From Roseococcus suduntuyensis (GTDB lineage Bacteria; Pseudomonadota; Alphaproteobacteria; Acetobacterales; Acetobacteraceae), in contig NZ_JACIDJ010000009.1 of assembly GCF_014196305.1 (NCBI RefSeq), forward strand, positions 55,936 to 119,935: a DNA stretch of 64,000 nucleotides, given 5' to 3'. Each line of letters begins with the position of its first letter. The stretch's first letter is position 1. This document shows positions 63,905 to 64,000 of this stretch, in pieces. The notes below the pieces were generated by a model. The model saw nothing but the letters and a program-made list of their open reading frames with translations. It did not search any database and had not been told where the DNA came from. The translations under genes were made by a program, and so were the position numbers.

Positions 63905-64000
63905 TTTAGGCTCCAAACCCAATCAGTTCTAGCTCCGACGCGGCGTTGTGTGATTCAAGCTTTGTGTTGAGCGGAGCATGATCATGGCGGGCGAGTTCTG
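63905..64000 (+). mobile_element. Left end of a probable IS5-type insertion sequence (cut by window edge)
   Basis: The last ~95 bases are less GC-rich than the preceding genes and end in a start codon with a GCGGAG ribosome-binding site. The first encoded residues, MAGEFW, match my memory of IS5-family transposase N-termini. I cannot place the terminal inverted repeat or target duplication without the other end. Confidence 0.4.
63984..64000 (+). CDS. Start of a probable transposase gene (partial)
   Basis: Only six residues (MAGEFW, last codon incomplete) are in the window. GCGGAG lies 7 bases before the ATG at 63984; an in-frame ATG at 63978 is also possible. The assignment depends on the resemblance of this short start to IS5-family transposases. 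Confidence 0.35.

Overview
This is a chromosomal window of about 70% GC that is packed with genes and has short intergenic gaps. The gene order and protein families point to an alphaproteobacterium. The best fit is the Acetobacteraceae (Roseomonas-like): the yceD-rpmF-plsX-fabH-ihfA-merR block, the mutM/enoyl-CoA hydratase/rpsT/dnaA block, the aroE-coaE-dnaQ block, a DUF2842 protein, EipB, and several Bug-type periplasmic binding proteins without transporter partners. The taxonomic placement is inference from protein similarity and synteny, not from a marker-gene search.

Region by region. 1-5752: start of rnd (minus strand, cut by the window edge), aspS, eipB, and a flavin-dependent monooxygenase followed by an amidase. 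5753-6029: a dense array of five hairpins between convergent genes. 6030-8836: argF, argD and bamE (minus). 8897-14300: a Bug protein, then the housekeeping run from the cytochrome bc1 assembly chaperone through yceD, rpmF, plsX, fabH, ihfA and a MerR regulator. 14320-16885: a hybrid histidine kinase with a LOV blue-light domain, overlapping apt. 17028-21961: DUF2842, then proC, dnaA, rpsT, enoyl-CoA hydratase and mutM on the minus strand. mutM appears to start at a rare ATT codon. 22027-25487: ubiE, a thioesterase, aroE, coaE and dnaQ.

25459-35422 is an exopolysaccharide region: sugar-phosphate transferase, O-antigen ligase-like protein, Wzz-like protein and heparinase II/III protein on the minus strand. 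Diverging from these are an SLBB export protein, a YjbH outer-membrane protein and a small membrane protein. 35425-37509 pairs an OxyR-type regulator, with both redox cysteines, with a catalase-fold protein that appears to have lost its catalytic residues. 37604-39453 holds a secreted DUF1194 protein and a degenerate FkbM-type protein. 39497-46318 holds two Bug proteins, the run fau / DUF4334 / ABC1-kinase / ymdB, and a 3-hydroxyacyl-CoA dehydrogenase.

46489-53171 is a complete ferric-siderophore uptake locus: a CeuE/FatB-type binding protein, two permeases, an ATPase, a TonB-dependent receptor and a PiuC hydroxylase. A similar Fur-like box precedes both the ABC genes and the receptor. 53178-63879 is a catabolic cassette: a divergent flavin monooxygenase, then a full dipeptide/oligopeptide ABC transporter co-directional and overlapping with hydantoinase/oxoprolinase subunits B and A. 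The right edge seems to enter an IS5-type insertion sequence. I saw no rRNA, tRNA or CRISPR array.
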